Positions 9,240 through 19,323 of a DNA stretch of 64,000 bases are shown here, in pieces. The stretch spans positions 186,001-250,000 of the forward strand of contig NZ_JAKEVD010000001.1 of NCBI RefSeq assembly GCF_022398325.1, read 5' to 3'. Below the pieces are notes generated by a model. That model was not told where the DNA came from. It searched no databases and saw only the letters and a list, made by a program, of their open reading frames with translations. The stretch is from Shewanella sp. Isolate13. Lineage in GTDB: Bacteria > Pseudomonadota > Gammaproteobacteria > Enterobacterales > Shewanellaceae. How positions within the stretch are numbered: position 1 is the first letter of the stretch; each line of letters opens with the position of its first letter. Position numbers and translations under genes: made by a program.

Positions 9240-9674
9240 GTGTCTAAACTCAAGCCCGATGTCACTATTGTTCGTAGCGGTATCTTCACCCAGTGGGATG
9301 AGGAGAGCAATAACCTACCCCGCCTATTAAAATCAACCATGCATATACCAGCCGAGATAGATATCGAGTTTGGTTTTATCGCCCAAATCAAGAAAGCTAA
9401 GAATCAAAAACTGAAATACTGCATCTATCATCCAAATATCCCCGATGATAACGGTCAGATTCGCCCACCATTCGATGGCGAAGTGTTTGTAAAGTCCAAC
9501 GACTGGAAATTTTACCTAGGCGACACAATCTGGGCTCCCGAGCATAATAAAGTCGGCAACTGGCGCATGACCCTAGAGCTTAAAGGCAAAGTCATTGCCG
9601 AGAAGACCTTTAAAGTGCACTTGAATGAGGAAGAAGACAAGATAGCAGCTTTTTGGAAGCACAGAGGATATTAA
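9240..9674 (+). CDS. DUF3859-type protein
   Basis: This is a cytoplasmic-looking 144-residue protein with no signal or membrane segment. The C-terminal half (WAPEHNKVGNWRMTLELKGK, then AEKTFKVHL) matches what I recall of DUF3859. The frame is closed by a TAA directly before the GTG codon at 9240, so GTG is the only long start, although no Shine-Dalgarno is visible. Function is unknown. Confidence 0.65.
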   Translation: MSKLKPDVTIVRSGIFTQWDEESNNLPRLLKSTMHIPAEIDIEFGFIAQIKKAKNQKLKYCIYHPNIPDDNGQIRPPFDGEVFVKSNDWKFYLGDTIWAPEHNKVGNWRMTLELKGKVIAEKTFKVHLNEEEDKIAAFWKHRGY

Positions 9675-9758
9675 TGGGTCTTCTACGGCAAAGATCGTAG
9701 TGACAACGAGTTAGGCGCTGTACTACAAACCTCACTCACTTTCTAAGTACGCGTCTTT

Positions 9759-9785
9759 GATAGCTCAAGTGAGCCTTGAGCTATC
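9759..9785. terminator. bidirectional hairpin between convergent genes
   Basis: A perfect 10-bp stem (GATAGCTCAA / TTGAGCTATC, 7-base loop) lies between the convergent DUF3859 and Ntn-hydrolase genes. The flanking T-tracts are weak on both sides, so termination efficiency is uncertain. Confidence 0.6.
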
Positions 9786-9796
9786 ATTTATCCACT

Positions 9797-10888
9797 TTAC
9801 TTAGTGTTAACCGTCACCTCTCGATAGCTAAACTTGCCGTTATCTAACTTCTGCTTACGCTCCTGCTTGGCGGTAAAATCCAACTGATTCAAGTCGACTC
9901 GCGTAATCGTGCTGTCATGCATGGTCTTATAAAACAGCAGCCCATTACTCTGATCGATAACCGAGGTCCATTGGGTTGCACTGGGCAAGGCAGGTATATG
10001 AGACTTATCATTAAACTCACTGCCGATAGGAATATCGAAGTTATTTAAGATATGGAACGCCTGTGAAACGGCTTGCTCCGCACTGTTTAAAGTCGGTGCT
10101 GTATTAACGTAAAACGCCGCGCGCACGAATCGCGATGGTGGTGAGATATCCCCAGGTAAGCCAACAAAGTTAGAGCCGACACCAAAAGATTGCGCCTCTA
10201 CAGCGTTAATCTTCTGCGGCGGACTGATACCCGGGTGTAAGTTGATGTAGTTGTTGAGGTTGGTCACCTGCCAATTGTAATCCGGTGAGTTGGTTAGCAC
10301 CTTAGCCGTGTTCTTATGGATATTGATCTTGCCGTGATCCATGATTTCAATCACTATGCTGTTGCCCTGTTTATCAGACACGCGCCAGTGCGCCGTTGGC
10401 GAAGGGTTACCTTGCTGATCGAAATAAACAGTGACAATCTTAATTTTATCTAATGCCGCCTCGACCTGGGCAACGGTTTCAAACTGACTTAGCATCCAAC
10501 GCACAAAGTCCATATCGGTGATATTGTTTGCAGTCTGTTTCGGATCGTACTTGGCCAAAGAGCCATAATTACGGAAATAGAATAACCCGGCGGTCAGTCC
10601 TTTCTCGTTAATCCCCTCGGCAATAAAGCGATCGTCACTCACCGAGATCCCAGCAAAACCATATTGGCTTTTCCAGGTGAGGCCTTGCTGCTGATCCGGC
10701 ATAGTCGAGGTATATTGGTAATTACGAGGCGAGACAACCAGCTTGCTATTGAGGTCGCTATGCCCCCATTCGATAGTGCGCGCCTGGATCTGATCGTTAG
10801 CCGTAGTCGATAGGGTGATGCCGGTACAGGCACTCACGTTGTAACTGAAAACCGAGGCAAAAACTAAAGCGAGTAGTGATTTTTTCAT
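9797..10888 (-). CDS. choloylglycine hydrolase / penicillin acylase family Ntn-hydrolase
   Basis: This is a secreted linear-amide hydrolase. The signal peptide MKKSLLALVFASVFSYNVSA ends exactly before CTGITLS, so cleavage exposes Cys21 as the N-terminal nucleophile, as in bile-salt hydrolases and penicillin V acylases. ARTIEWGHSDL supplies the conserved Arg, and NSPDYNWQVTNLNNY supplies the later active-site Asn region. The 363-residue length is normal for the family. In a free-living marine bacterium the substrate is more likely an acyl-homoserine lactone or another N-acyl amide than a bile salt; that is inference. The gene is monocistronic, with a hairpin downstream. Confidence 0.88.
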   Translation of the reverse strand: MKKSLLALVFASVFSYNVSACTGITLSTTANDQIQARTIEWGHSDLNSKLVVSPRNYQYTSTMPDQQQGLTWKSQYGFAGISVSDDRFIAEGINEKGLTAGLFYFRNYGSLAKYDPKQTANNITDMDFVRWMLSQFETVAQVEAALDKIKIVTVYFDQQGNPSPTAHWRVSDKQGNSIVIEIMDHGKINIHKNTAKVLTNSPDYNWQVTNLNNYINLHPGISPPQKINAVEAQSFGVGSNFVGLPGDISPPSRFVRAAFYVNTAPTLNSAEQAVSQAFHILNNFDIPIGSEFNDKSHIPALPSATQWTSVIDQSNGLLFYKTMHDSTITRVDLNQLDFTAKQERKQKLDNGKFSYREVTVNTK

Positions 10889-11125
10889 GATTTCAATCTT
10901 ATACAGTTAGTATCAATTTATGCGAAAGGAGATAGCCAGAACCTGTCCGATTTAGGGCCGCTCGATTGCTATCCGACAAGCTAAAAGTACACCCGAAAAG
11001 CTGAAATAACAAAAGATTTTACAGCATATTATCTAGGCAACCTTAGATTGTTAAGCATAAAAAGCTGTATCCACACTATTTAACGGCAAACAGCCCCGCG
11101 ACTTAAATATGCCACAGTAGAAAAC

Positions 11126-11149
11126 AAAAAAGGGCCAGACGGCCCTTTT
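11126..11149 (-). terminator. rho-independent terminator of gdhA
   Basis: The stem AAAAGGGCC / GGCCCTTTT with loop AGAC is followed on the minus strand by a T-rich run, 17 bases beyond the gdhA stop. Confidence 0.85.
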
Positions 11150-11165
11150 CATCAATCAAATTCGC

Positions 11166-12959
<1,794 letters not shown>

Positions 12960-13040
12960 ATGCAGCGACAATTTGCCGCATATCACTTTCCTCAAACCCT
13001 TCTTTATGATGCCGTCATTTCTATATCAAAGGATGAACTA

Positions 13041-15191
13041 ATGAAACAAGCCGCCTTTCCCTTTTCGGCTATAGCCCTAGCAGTAATGATGACCTTACCA
13101 GTATGGGCAGGCTCTCCCGATGAAACACTTGTCATTGTGGGTAGTCGAAGTGCTGCTGCCATCTCCGACGTCAGTGGTAGCGTGGCAGCTATCACATCTG
13201 ATGACTTAGCGCGTCAGTTAGCGAGCAATCTGCAAGATGCAATAAAAGCCGAACCCGGAGTTGAAATGGCGGGTACGGGTAAGTTTGGCTTAGGCAGTTT
13301 CAACATTCGCGGTATGAGTGAAGATAGAGTTAAGTTACTAATCGATGGCATTGAGCAACCCGTTTTTTTTAAGGCCAGTAACAGCTCTCCTCATACAGAT
13401 GTAATCAATCAATATTCGGGAAGTGTAGAGCTCGATACCCTGATAGCCATTGAGATAAATAAAAACTCGGCCTCAAGCTTATATGGTAGTGATGCTATTG
13501 GCGGCGCCGTTATGCTGCGAACTAAAGCACCGGATGATCTGCTGCAAGGACAGACTCAGGCGTTAATTTTTAATGCGGGATACTCTGGAGCCAATCAAGG
13601 ATTCAAAAATACTTGGGAATACGCCTATGACGCGGGCAGTTGGCAGGGAATGGCGATATATACATTCCGAGACGAATCAGAGACCCAGTCCCACGGTGAC
13701 GGTAAGGATGTTATTGGTGTAGAGCGAGGCCTCGCCGATCCTGCAGACTACCTGAGCCATAACTTGCTGATGAAGGCGGTGACACAGTTAACAGACGAGC
13801 AGAACTTATCCTTGACCGCCGAGTTCTACCAACGTGACGGCGATACCGATCTCTGGTCTATGGAAGGCTATCTAGTCCCCGACCGCCGTGGTGGACCCGA
13901 TACGATCTACACCAATAACCGCCTGGAAAGCCAACAATCACGCTGGCGACTAACCTTAGCCCATGAATGGCATGCCGATAGCGATTGGTTCGACACTTCC
14001 AGCTGGCAACTGAGTTGGCAACAAGCCGTCACAGACAATGACAACTACCGAACCAAGAATACTGACTGTTTAGACGGCTGCAAGTTGGTTCGCAATCGCG
14101 AAGACAAAAACCTGCAACTTCATGGTCAGTTTGACAAGCTGATCAACTGGCAAAATGTCGAACAAGAACTGGTTTACGGACTATCTGTGGTCAACAGCGC
14201 ATTTGATTCTTTCTATCAAGATGTGGACTTAGGCACAGGTCAAGGCTCCAACACCACCACGACAATGCCAAATGCCACAGCCGTGCGTACAGGCCTATTT
14301 GCTAAGCAGCAACTACGCTTCGATACTTTGCCGCTGCAATGGGATCTCGGGCTAAGATATGATGACTACCGCACCAATCCCGATGGCGATCTTAAGGAAC
14401 ACCAAAGCGATGTACTGACTTATAACACAGGACTCATGCTACGCCTTAATGAGCAACTTAGCTCCTATGTCTCCATCACGACCGGCTATCGAGCTCCCTC
14501 GTTATACGATCTCTATTATCGACTCGATCTGCCCCATGTGATTATTTTGCCAAATGAAAACCTCGAGGCCGAAACCAGCACTAGCTATGAAATAGGTATG
14601 CGTTGGTTTGGCGATGAGGCACGGGCTGAACTAGCGATATTTTATAATGATTATAAAGACTTTATCGACAGCGTCACCGATGACTCAGGCTGGCCAAGTA
14701 TTATGCAATACCAAAACGTTGGTAAGGCTTGGATCTCTGGCGTTGAGTTAAAAGCCGATTGGGATCTAGAGCAGTGGCTAGATGGAGCCTACGTTAAAAC
14801 GGGTATGGCTTGGGCCGAAGGGGAGAATCGCGATACAGGCCGAGCTCTGGATAGCGTTTCTCCATTCAATGCCAGTTTAACTCTAGGTTATGACGACCCC
14901 AGTGGCACCTGGGGCGCAGAGCTGTTTGCCAAATATGCCGCTGAAAAATCTGGAGATGATTGGACTGAAGAAGATAATTTGACGGCACCTTCGTATCTTT
15001 ACCTAGATTTGACTAGCTACTGGCAGGTCAATGATAGTTTAAAACTGCAACTTGGGGTGATGAATCTGACTGATGAGAAGTACTGGCTGTATGGCAACCT
15101 AGGAGGACTACAACCCGATCCTCAGCTAAATCCAGATCGTCTAACGCAGCCCCGTCGTAATCTGAATGCTGCCCTGCAGTATCGCTTTTAA
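13041..15191 (+). CDS. TonB-dependent outer-membrane receptor
   Basis: This is an active importer across the outer membrane. The true start is the ATG at 13041, where AAAGGATG lies upstream and a signal peptide (KQAAFPFSAIALAVMMTLPVWA) follows. The mature N-terminus has the TonB-box-like DETLVIVG, then the plug domain (SDVSGSVAAITSDDLARQL, NIRGMSEDRVKLLIDGI), then a 22-strand barrel containing GYRAPSLYDLYY and ending in LNAALQYRF. GYRAPS and PNENLEAETS resemble the FRAP/NPNL signatures of haem and colicin-type receptors, but the ligand is open. It forms an operon with the polyferredoxin gene 10 bases downstream. Confidence 0.92.
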   Translation: MKQAAFPFSAIALAVMMTLPVWAGSPDETLVIVGSRSAAAISDVSGSVAAITSDDLARQLASNLQDAIKAEPGVEMAGTGKFGLGSFNIRGMSEDRVKLLIDGIEQPVFFKASNSSPHTDVINQYSGSVELDTLIAIEINKNSASSLYGSDAIGGAVMLRTKAPDDLLQGQTQALIFNAGYSGANQGFKNTWEYAYDAGSWQGMAIYTFRDESETQSHGDGKDVIGVERGLADPADYLSHNLLMKAVTQLTDEQNLSLTAEFYQRDGDTDLWSMEGYLVPDRRGGPDTIYTNNRLESQQSRWRLTLAHEWHADSDWFDTSSWQLSWQQAVTDNDNYRTKNTDCLDGCKLVRNREDKNLQLHGQFDKLINWQNVEQELVYGLSVVNSAFDSFYQDVDLGTGQGSNTTTTMPNATAVRTGLFAKQQLRFDTLPLQWDLGLRYDDYRTNPDGDLKEHQSDVLTYNTGLMLRLNEQLSSYVSITTGYRAPSLYDLYYRLDLPHVIILPNENLEAETSTSYEIGMRWFGDEARAELAIFYNDYKDFIDSVTDDSGWPSIMQYQNVGKAWISGVELKADWDLEQWLDGAYVKTGMAWAEGENRDTGRALDSVSPFNASLTLGYDDPSGTWGAELFAKYAAEKSGDDWTEEDNLTAPSYLYLDLTSYWQVNDSLKLQLGVMNLTDEKYWLYGNLGGLQPDPQLNPDRLTQPRRNLNAALQYRF

Positions 15192-15201
15192 AGGGGCAGC
15201 G

Positions 15202-16527
15202 ATGAAGGTTAGTCAATCTCGCAGCCCTTGGCTGACAGTATTTCAATGGATTATCGTCGCTATCTTTGTCGTGACCTTGCTTCTGGGCTGGTTACTACCA
15301 GAGCACAGCGAACTTTGGGTACGCAACCTCTTTTGGAGCCTATTTTGGCCAACCACAACGGTAGTCTTACTGCTGTTGGCCGGTCCAATATTTTGCGGGT
15401 TCTGCCCGCTAGGCACATTGGGACGCTTTATCAGCGCCAGAGGCTCCAGACGACGCTTACCAACATGGTTACAGTGGGCAGGCTGGAGTCTATTAATGCT
15501 GCTTGGCAGCTACTGGCTGGTTAATACTGTTTCTTTGGGTTATGGACGTTTGCCTCTCTATGCAACGATGATTTTCTTCACTGGCTTCTTATTACTGATG
15601 CTAGGCTTGTCTGTTCGATACAAAGATGCACCGTTTTGCCGTTCGCTATGCCCCTTTGCAGTATTGGCCAAAGCATTTGGAAAACTTGGCTGGTTGGGGC
15701 TCAAACGTAGCCCAACCTCCTGTAAGCATTGCGATGAGCCTACTTGCAGCCAAGCCTGCCCTCAGCGAAAATCCGTTCATCGTCAGCCTAGTAACCAGCT
15801 GACATCAAGATGTAATTTGTGTCTCGAGTGCTACTCTGGTTGCAAAAATATCCAATTTGGGTGGCGACGACCGACCTCAAGTTGGTTGTTCAATGCCAGT
15901 CAGGTAGATGGCTGGGCATATCTGCTCCTGACCGCAATGGTAGTGATCCTGACTCAATTAAAACACAGATGGGATCGAAGTGCGTTGCATGAACAATTGC
16001 CCTGGAATCGCTTGACGGATTGGTTACAGCCTTGGGTCTCCGCTTCTTGGATAGATCTAAAGGGAAGCATTCTCGCTTTGTTTGCCATCGCGCTAACACT
16101 GGGTGTGCTCTGGTGTTGTGTCGCAGCGGCAAGCGCAATAACGGCTAAACCATTGAAGAAAATGATGCCGAGCATGGCAGCAGTCAATCTGCCCTTGATT
16201 CTCTGCTTGCTATTTTCCCATGGTGTATTGGTGTTTCTTAGCCGAGGGGTTGTTGGATTGACTGAGGGGGTGAATCAGCTACTCGGCACAGAGTTTGTGA
16301 TGTCAGGAATAAGCAGAGGCTCAGTGGTAGCATCGATACTGGGGTTATTGGTCTGGGTCGGTGTGGGCTGGAGCTTAATCCTCGCTTGGCGCTGGGCGAG
16401 TCACTACTCCAGTAAACAAGTGACAAGAGTACCGCTGTGGCTACTGGCCTCGGGAGTAACCTGGTTATACTTACTGCTACGAATAGGCGGTACCATGTTG
16501 AGTGCGCAAGCTCCGCCTTGCCACTAA
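15202..16527 (+). CDS. NapH/CcoG-like membrane polyferredoxin
   Basis: This integral membrane iron-sulfur protein of about 441 residues starts at MKVSQSRSP, with AAAGGGGC upstream. Near the N-terminus, after two helices, it has the NapH-type membrane cysteines FCGFCPLG and then CRSLCPF. Two 4Fe-4S clusters follow, CKHCDEPTCSQACP and CNLCLECYSGC, and then more helices. This is the build of NapH, NosR C-termini, CcoG and YccM. Lying directly behind a TonB receptor, it may reduce the imported ligand (for example Fe(III) or Cu(II)); that is inference from gene context. A strong terminator follows. Confidence 0.82.
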   Translation: MKVSQSRSPWLTVFQWIIVAIFVVTLLLGWLLPEHSELWVRNLFWSLFWPTTTVVLLLLAGPIFCGFCPLGTLGRFISARGSRRRLPTWLQWAGWSLLMLLGSYWLVNTVSLGYGRLPLYATMIFFTGFLLLMLGLSVRYKDAPFCRSLCPFAVLAKAFGKLGWLGLKRSPTSCKHCDEPTCSQACPQRKSVHRQPSNQLTSRCNLCLECYSGCKNIQFGWRRPTSSWLFNASQVDGWAYLLLTAMVVILTQLKHRWDRSALHEQLPWNRLTDWLQPWVSASWIDLKGSILALFAIALTLGVLWCCVAAASAITAKPLKKMMPSMAAVNLPLILCLLFSHGVLVFLSRGVVGLTEGVNQLLGTEFVMSGISRGSVVASILGLLVWVGVGWSLILAWRWASHYSSKQVTRVPLWLLASGVTWLYLLLRIGGTMLSAQAPPCH

Positions 16528-16560
16528 CTACCGCTGAAAACGAAAACGCTATAACGAAAA

Positions 16561-16599
16561 AGGTTTCCGCTCTCTATTACAAGAGTGGAAGCCTTTTTT
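16561..16599 (+). terminator. rho-independent terminator of the TonB receptor operon
   Basis: A 13-bp stem with two G-T wobbles (AGGTTTCCGCTCT / AGAGTGGAAGCCT) is followed by TTTTTT, 34 bases past the polyferredoxin stop. Confidence 0.88.
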
Positions 16600-16607
16600 C
16601 TTGAATA

Positions 16608-16661
16608 TGGCGCAGAGATAGCGGCTTTAGCTCTCTATGAATAACAGGAACCCTAGGGTTC
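16608..16661 (-). repeat. tRNA-Ser 3'-end-like remnant 1
   Basis: Read on the minus strand this gives CTAGGGTTC (T-arm 5' side of the nearby tRNA-Ser), a stretch of foreign sequence, then CTATCTCTGCGCCA, which resembles the acceptor 3' end CTATCTCTCCGCCA. It is too short for a tRNA. Similar remnants lie at 16723-16767, 17106-17151, 17213-17256 and 17318-17362. Confidence 0.6.
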
Positions 16662-16683
16662 TTCTTTATAAATCGCAGATAGC

Positions 16684-16713
16684 AAAAAGCCCGCTATAAA
16701 ATAGCGGGCTTTT
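16684..16713 (-). terminator. hairpin terminator within the tRNA array
   Basis: The stem AAAAGCCCGCTA / TAGCGGGCTTTT has T-runs on both sides and lies downstream of the first tRNA-Ser on the minus strand. It is repeated at 17279-17309. Confidence 0.75.
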
Positions 16714-16722
16714 CTATGAATG

Positions 16723-16767
16723 TGGCGCAGAGATAGCTGGTTCTAAACAATAGGAACCCTAGGGTTC
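16723..16767 (-). repeat. tRNA-Ser 3'-end-like remnant 2
   Basis: It carries the same TGGCGCAGAGATAG ... GAACCCTAGGGTTC arrangement as remnant 1, with a shorter and different central part. The 14-base GAACCCTAGGGTTC is a perfect palindrome. An identical remnant lies in the second repeat (17318-17362). Confidence 0.6.
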
Positions 16768-16787
16768 AACTTTTATTTTAACATACG

Positions 16788-16817
16788 AAAAAGGGCCAGT
16801 CTTTCGACTAGCCCTTT
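16788..16817 (-). terminator. tRNA-Ser terminator, copy 1
   Basis: The stem AAAGGGCCAGTC / GACTAGCCCTTT (one mismatch) is followed on the minus strand by T5. It starts 10 bases beyond the tRNA 3' end. The second copy has the same hairpin at about 17383-17412. Confidence 0.8.
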
Positions 16818-16826
16818 CTCTAAATA

Positions 16827-16917
16827 TGGCGGAGAGATAGGGATTTGAACCCTAGATGGGCTACAAACCCATGCCGGTTTTCAAGACCGGTGCATTCGAC
16901 CACTCTGCCATCTCTCC
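16827..16917 (-). tRNA. tRNA-Ser(UGA), copy 1
   Basis: The minus strand gives a 7-bp acceptor stem GGAGAGA/TCTCTCC, an anticodon arm CCGGTCTTGAAAACCGG with anticodon TGA, a long class II variable arm (CATGGGTTTGTAGCCCATC), the T-arm TAGGGTTCAAATCCCTA, discriminator G and encoded CCA. The 91-nt length fits a serine tRNA. An identical gene lies 595 bases to the right. Confidence 0.97.
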
Positions 16918-17105
16918 GAACGCCGCAGATAATAAGGATACTCGACTTCAATGTAAAGCCCAATTTGAACTGAATGGTCAAAAAATGAAAAGATCGACTC
17001 ACTTTTAGGGGATTGAGCTGCATTTATCCTCAAAACCTTAGTGCACTCGTACAAATAACCGGCACCAAGTGCTAGCCACTAGCGGAAAGAAACAGAAATG
17101 ATTCG

Positions 17106-17151
17106 AGATAGCGGCTTTAGCTCTCTATAAATAACAGAAACCCTAGGGTTC
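17106..17151 (-). repeat. tRNA-Ser 3'-end-like remnant, truncated
   Basis: It resembles remnant 1 (GAGATAGCGGCTTTAGCTCTCTAT ending in CCCTAGGGTTC) but has lost the GCGCCA end. It marks the left part of the second 595-bp unit. Confidence 0.5.
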
Positions 17152-17175
17152 AAAGTATAACGCCCTAAATGCGAA

Positions 17176-17202
17176 AAGGCCCCAGCATTTCTGCAGGGGC
17201 CT
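17176..17202 (-). terminator. hairpin terminator within the tRNA array
   Basis: The stem AGGCCCC / GGGGCCT has an inner GCA/TGC pairing, with a T4 run on the minus-strand side. This one has no counterpart in the first unit. Confidence 0.6.
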
Positions 17203-17239
17203 CATCTAAATGTGGCTCAGAGATAGCAGCTCCAAACAG

Positions 17240-17529
17240 CAGGAACCCTAGGGTTCTTCTTTATAAATCGCAGATAGCAAAAAGCCCGCCATAAAATAGC
17301 GGGCTTTTCTATGAATGTGGCGCAGAGATAGCTGGTTCTAAACAATAGGAACCCTAGGGTTCAACTTTTATTTTAACATACGAAAAAGGGCCAGTCTTTC
17401 GACTAGCCCTTTATCTAAATATGGCGGAGAGATAGGGATTTGAACCCTAGATGGGCTACAAACCCATGCCGGTTTTCAAGACCGGTGCATTCGACCACTC
17501 TGCCATCTCTCCGAACGCCGCAGATAATA
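17240..17529. repeat. 290-bp direct repeat containing tRNA-Ser, copy 2
   Basis: This is the partner of 16645-16934. The near identity, including non-functional spacer, points to a recent tandem duplication or gene conversion. Confidence 0.9.
17422..17512 (-). tRNA. tRNA-Ser(UGA), copy 2
   Basis: It is base-for-base the same as the first copy over its 91 nt: anticodon TGA, class II variable arm and encoded CCA. The two copies are in the same orientation, each with its own terminator. Confidence 0.97.
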
Positions 17530-17688
17530 GGTGTCATCGGCTTCAATGTAAAGCCTAATTTTATTCTAATCGCTCGAATGACTAAAAAACCAGCCAATCT
17601 CGTAAATTAATACTTAATCAGCTACTTTTCAATCAATTACTCCGCTAATAAATCGAAGAATAGCCACTCTAATCGCTTTTAGTGGAGA

Positions 17689-18891
17689 TCAACCAACCGA
17701 CGGTAGTAGGTTAAACATCTGCATCAACTGCACGCTAATGATCAACACACCGGCTAATGTCGCCGCAGCTAAACCTAAGTTACCGCCTTTTACCCTATAT
17801 CCCTCTATACCCAGTTGCTTACGCTGTGCAGCAACCATGGCGACAGGCAAGAATACCGCTAAAATCACTAAGGCAAAGGCTGCATAACCTAGCGCAGTGA
17901 TAAATCCTTGAGGGTAAAACAAGGCAAACCCCAGTGGTGGCAAGAAGGTCACTAGACCGACTTGTAGTCTGTGGCTAGGCTTAGCACTGCGTTTAAGCAG
18001 ATCGGAAATAAAGTCAAACAGACCTAAACTTACCCCAAGAAATGATGTCGCTAAGGCGAGATCGGCAAAGATGGATACCGCGCTGGCAATCATAGGATTT
18101 TCCAGCATACGGCTCAGAGAGCCAATAAAGCCATTCAAGCTTTGACTAGCCATTAACTCCTGCTGTGGCAGTACGCCCTGACTCGCTAGCATCCACAACA
18201 CATAAACCATTAAAGGCAGTGAGGAGCCAACAACGATGATCCAGCGTAGCGCCTTGGTATCTTTACCTAAATAGCGTACCACCGACGGAATAGAACCATG
18301 AAAGCCAAAAGAGGTGAAGATAACAGGTAGAGACGCAAGCACTAAACCTTGATGCACAGGCAACTCGACCAAGTTTTCCACCGAGACATGGGGTAGCAAC
18401 AGAAACAACATCACCACCAGTGCAATCAGCTTTAGTGAGAATAGACTGCGATTAATCAAATCCACCGAGCGTGTACCGATGGCAACCACAGCGCCGATCA
18501 ACAAGGTAAAGATGACCGCTCCCGCTTGCATCGGTAGCTCGAGCCCAAACCAGCTCGTTAACTTGCTGTGCATCTGCTCTCCTCCACCGGCGATATAAGC
18601 CGCGCAGAGAGCGTAAAACAGAAACATCATCGAAAAGCTAGCGATGACCTGTCCTTTGCGACCCAATAGCTTATGAGCCAAGGTGTGCAGCGTGGCATCG
18701 ATAGGCGCATGTTGATGCACTTCAATCATAAGCAGTGCGGTATAGGTCATCAAAGACCAAATTAGCAACATGATTACGCTGGCCATGCCAAAGCCTAGAC
18801 CCGATGCAGCGAGAGGTAATGCCAACATACCCGCACCGATTGTCGTACCAGCGATAATGAGCATACTGCCGAAGATTTTACTTTTGTTCAT
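17689..18891 (-). CDS. aromatic amino acid permease (HAAAP family)
   Basis: This proton symporter belongs to the Mtr/TnaB/TyrP group, 400 residues with about 11 membrane helices. The N-terminus MNKSKIFGSMLIIAGTTIGAGMLALPLAASGLG is the signature first helix, and FTSFGFHGSIPSVVRYLG is the conserved loop of the family. It cannot be assigned to tyrosine or tryptophan from sequence alone; TyrP is the closest by feel. It is monocistronic. I saw no clear TyrR box upstream. Confidence 0.88.
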   Translation of the reverse strand: MNKSKIFGSMLIIAGTTIGAGMLALPLAASGLGFGMASVIMLLIWSLMTYTALLMIEVHQHAPIDATLHTLAHKLLGRKGQVIASFSMMFLFYALCAAYIAGGGEQMHSKLTSWFGLELPMQAGAVIFTLLIGAVVAIGTRSVDLINRSLFSLKLIALVVMLFLLLPHVSVENLVELPVHQGLVLASLPVIFTSFGFHGSIPSVVRYLGKDTKALRWIIVVGSSLPLMVYVLWMLASQGVLPQQELMASQSLNGFIGSLSRMLENPMIASAVSIFADLALATSFLGVSLGLFDFISDLLKRSAKPSHRLQVGLVTFLPPLGFALFYPQGFITALGYAAFALVILAVFLPVAMVAAQRKQLGIEGYRVKGGNLGLAAATLAGVLIISVQLMQMFNLLPSVG

Positions 18892-19323
18892 TTATGGTGT
18901 TCCAAATTTAAAGATAAAGAGTTCGGAACAGGCTTTGATGGTGGCCAACTTCCGAAAGAAAATGGAATTGCCACAATGGAGTGATTTAAAGCATGAGGGG
19001 GGGATGAAATAACCTCTATCTACGCCATTGTGGCTATAGATAGTAATACGCTTCTATGGGTGTTAATAACACGTAATTTTCCTTGATAGATTCTGTTAAT
19101 CAACAACTTAACAAACAGAATGATATATGAACCACCACGATATGTTGTCCTCGCTCAACTGTCAATAACCCTGTTATATTTATTGTTAAAAGCCGATACC
19201 ACGCGTGCTGGCGACGAGTACCTTTCACTACCGAGCAGCATAACCAAGTTACATGCTGTTGCAAGCTAGGCTTATACATTCCGTTAAAGCTCTGTTATTT
19301 TAAAGACCTTTTAAAGAGAATGG
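18892..19323. other. divergent intergenic region
   Basis: 432 bases separate the permease (minus) from the lipoprotein gene (plus). The only structure I noted is the odd-centred inverted repeat GTGTTAATAACAC at 19060-19072, a possible operator with no known assignment. No gene seen. Confidence 0.4.

Larger units (their letters stand above)
16645..16934. repeat. 290-bp direct repeat containing tRNA-Ser, copy 1
   Basis: This block recurs almost unchanged at 17240-17529 (offset 595 bases; I see only a few base differences, such as GCTATAAAA versus GCCATAAAA). It carries a terminator, a tRNA remnant, a second terminator and the whole tRNA gene. Confidence 0.9.

Noticed and set aside
16820-17023. 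Open frame over the first tRNA-Ser (minus strand), repeated at 17415-17597
   Set aside because: The shared peptide part is a translation of the tRNA-Ser gene itself; both frames cover the tRNA exactly and have no ribosome site.
18770-19012. Plus-strand frame at the 5' end of the permease gene
   Set aside because: It is antisense to the conserved first helix of the permease and has no recognisable features.
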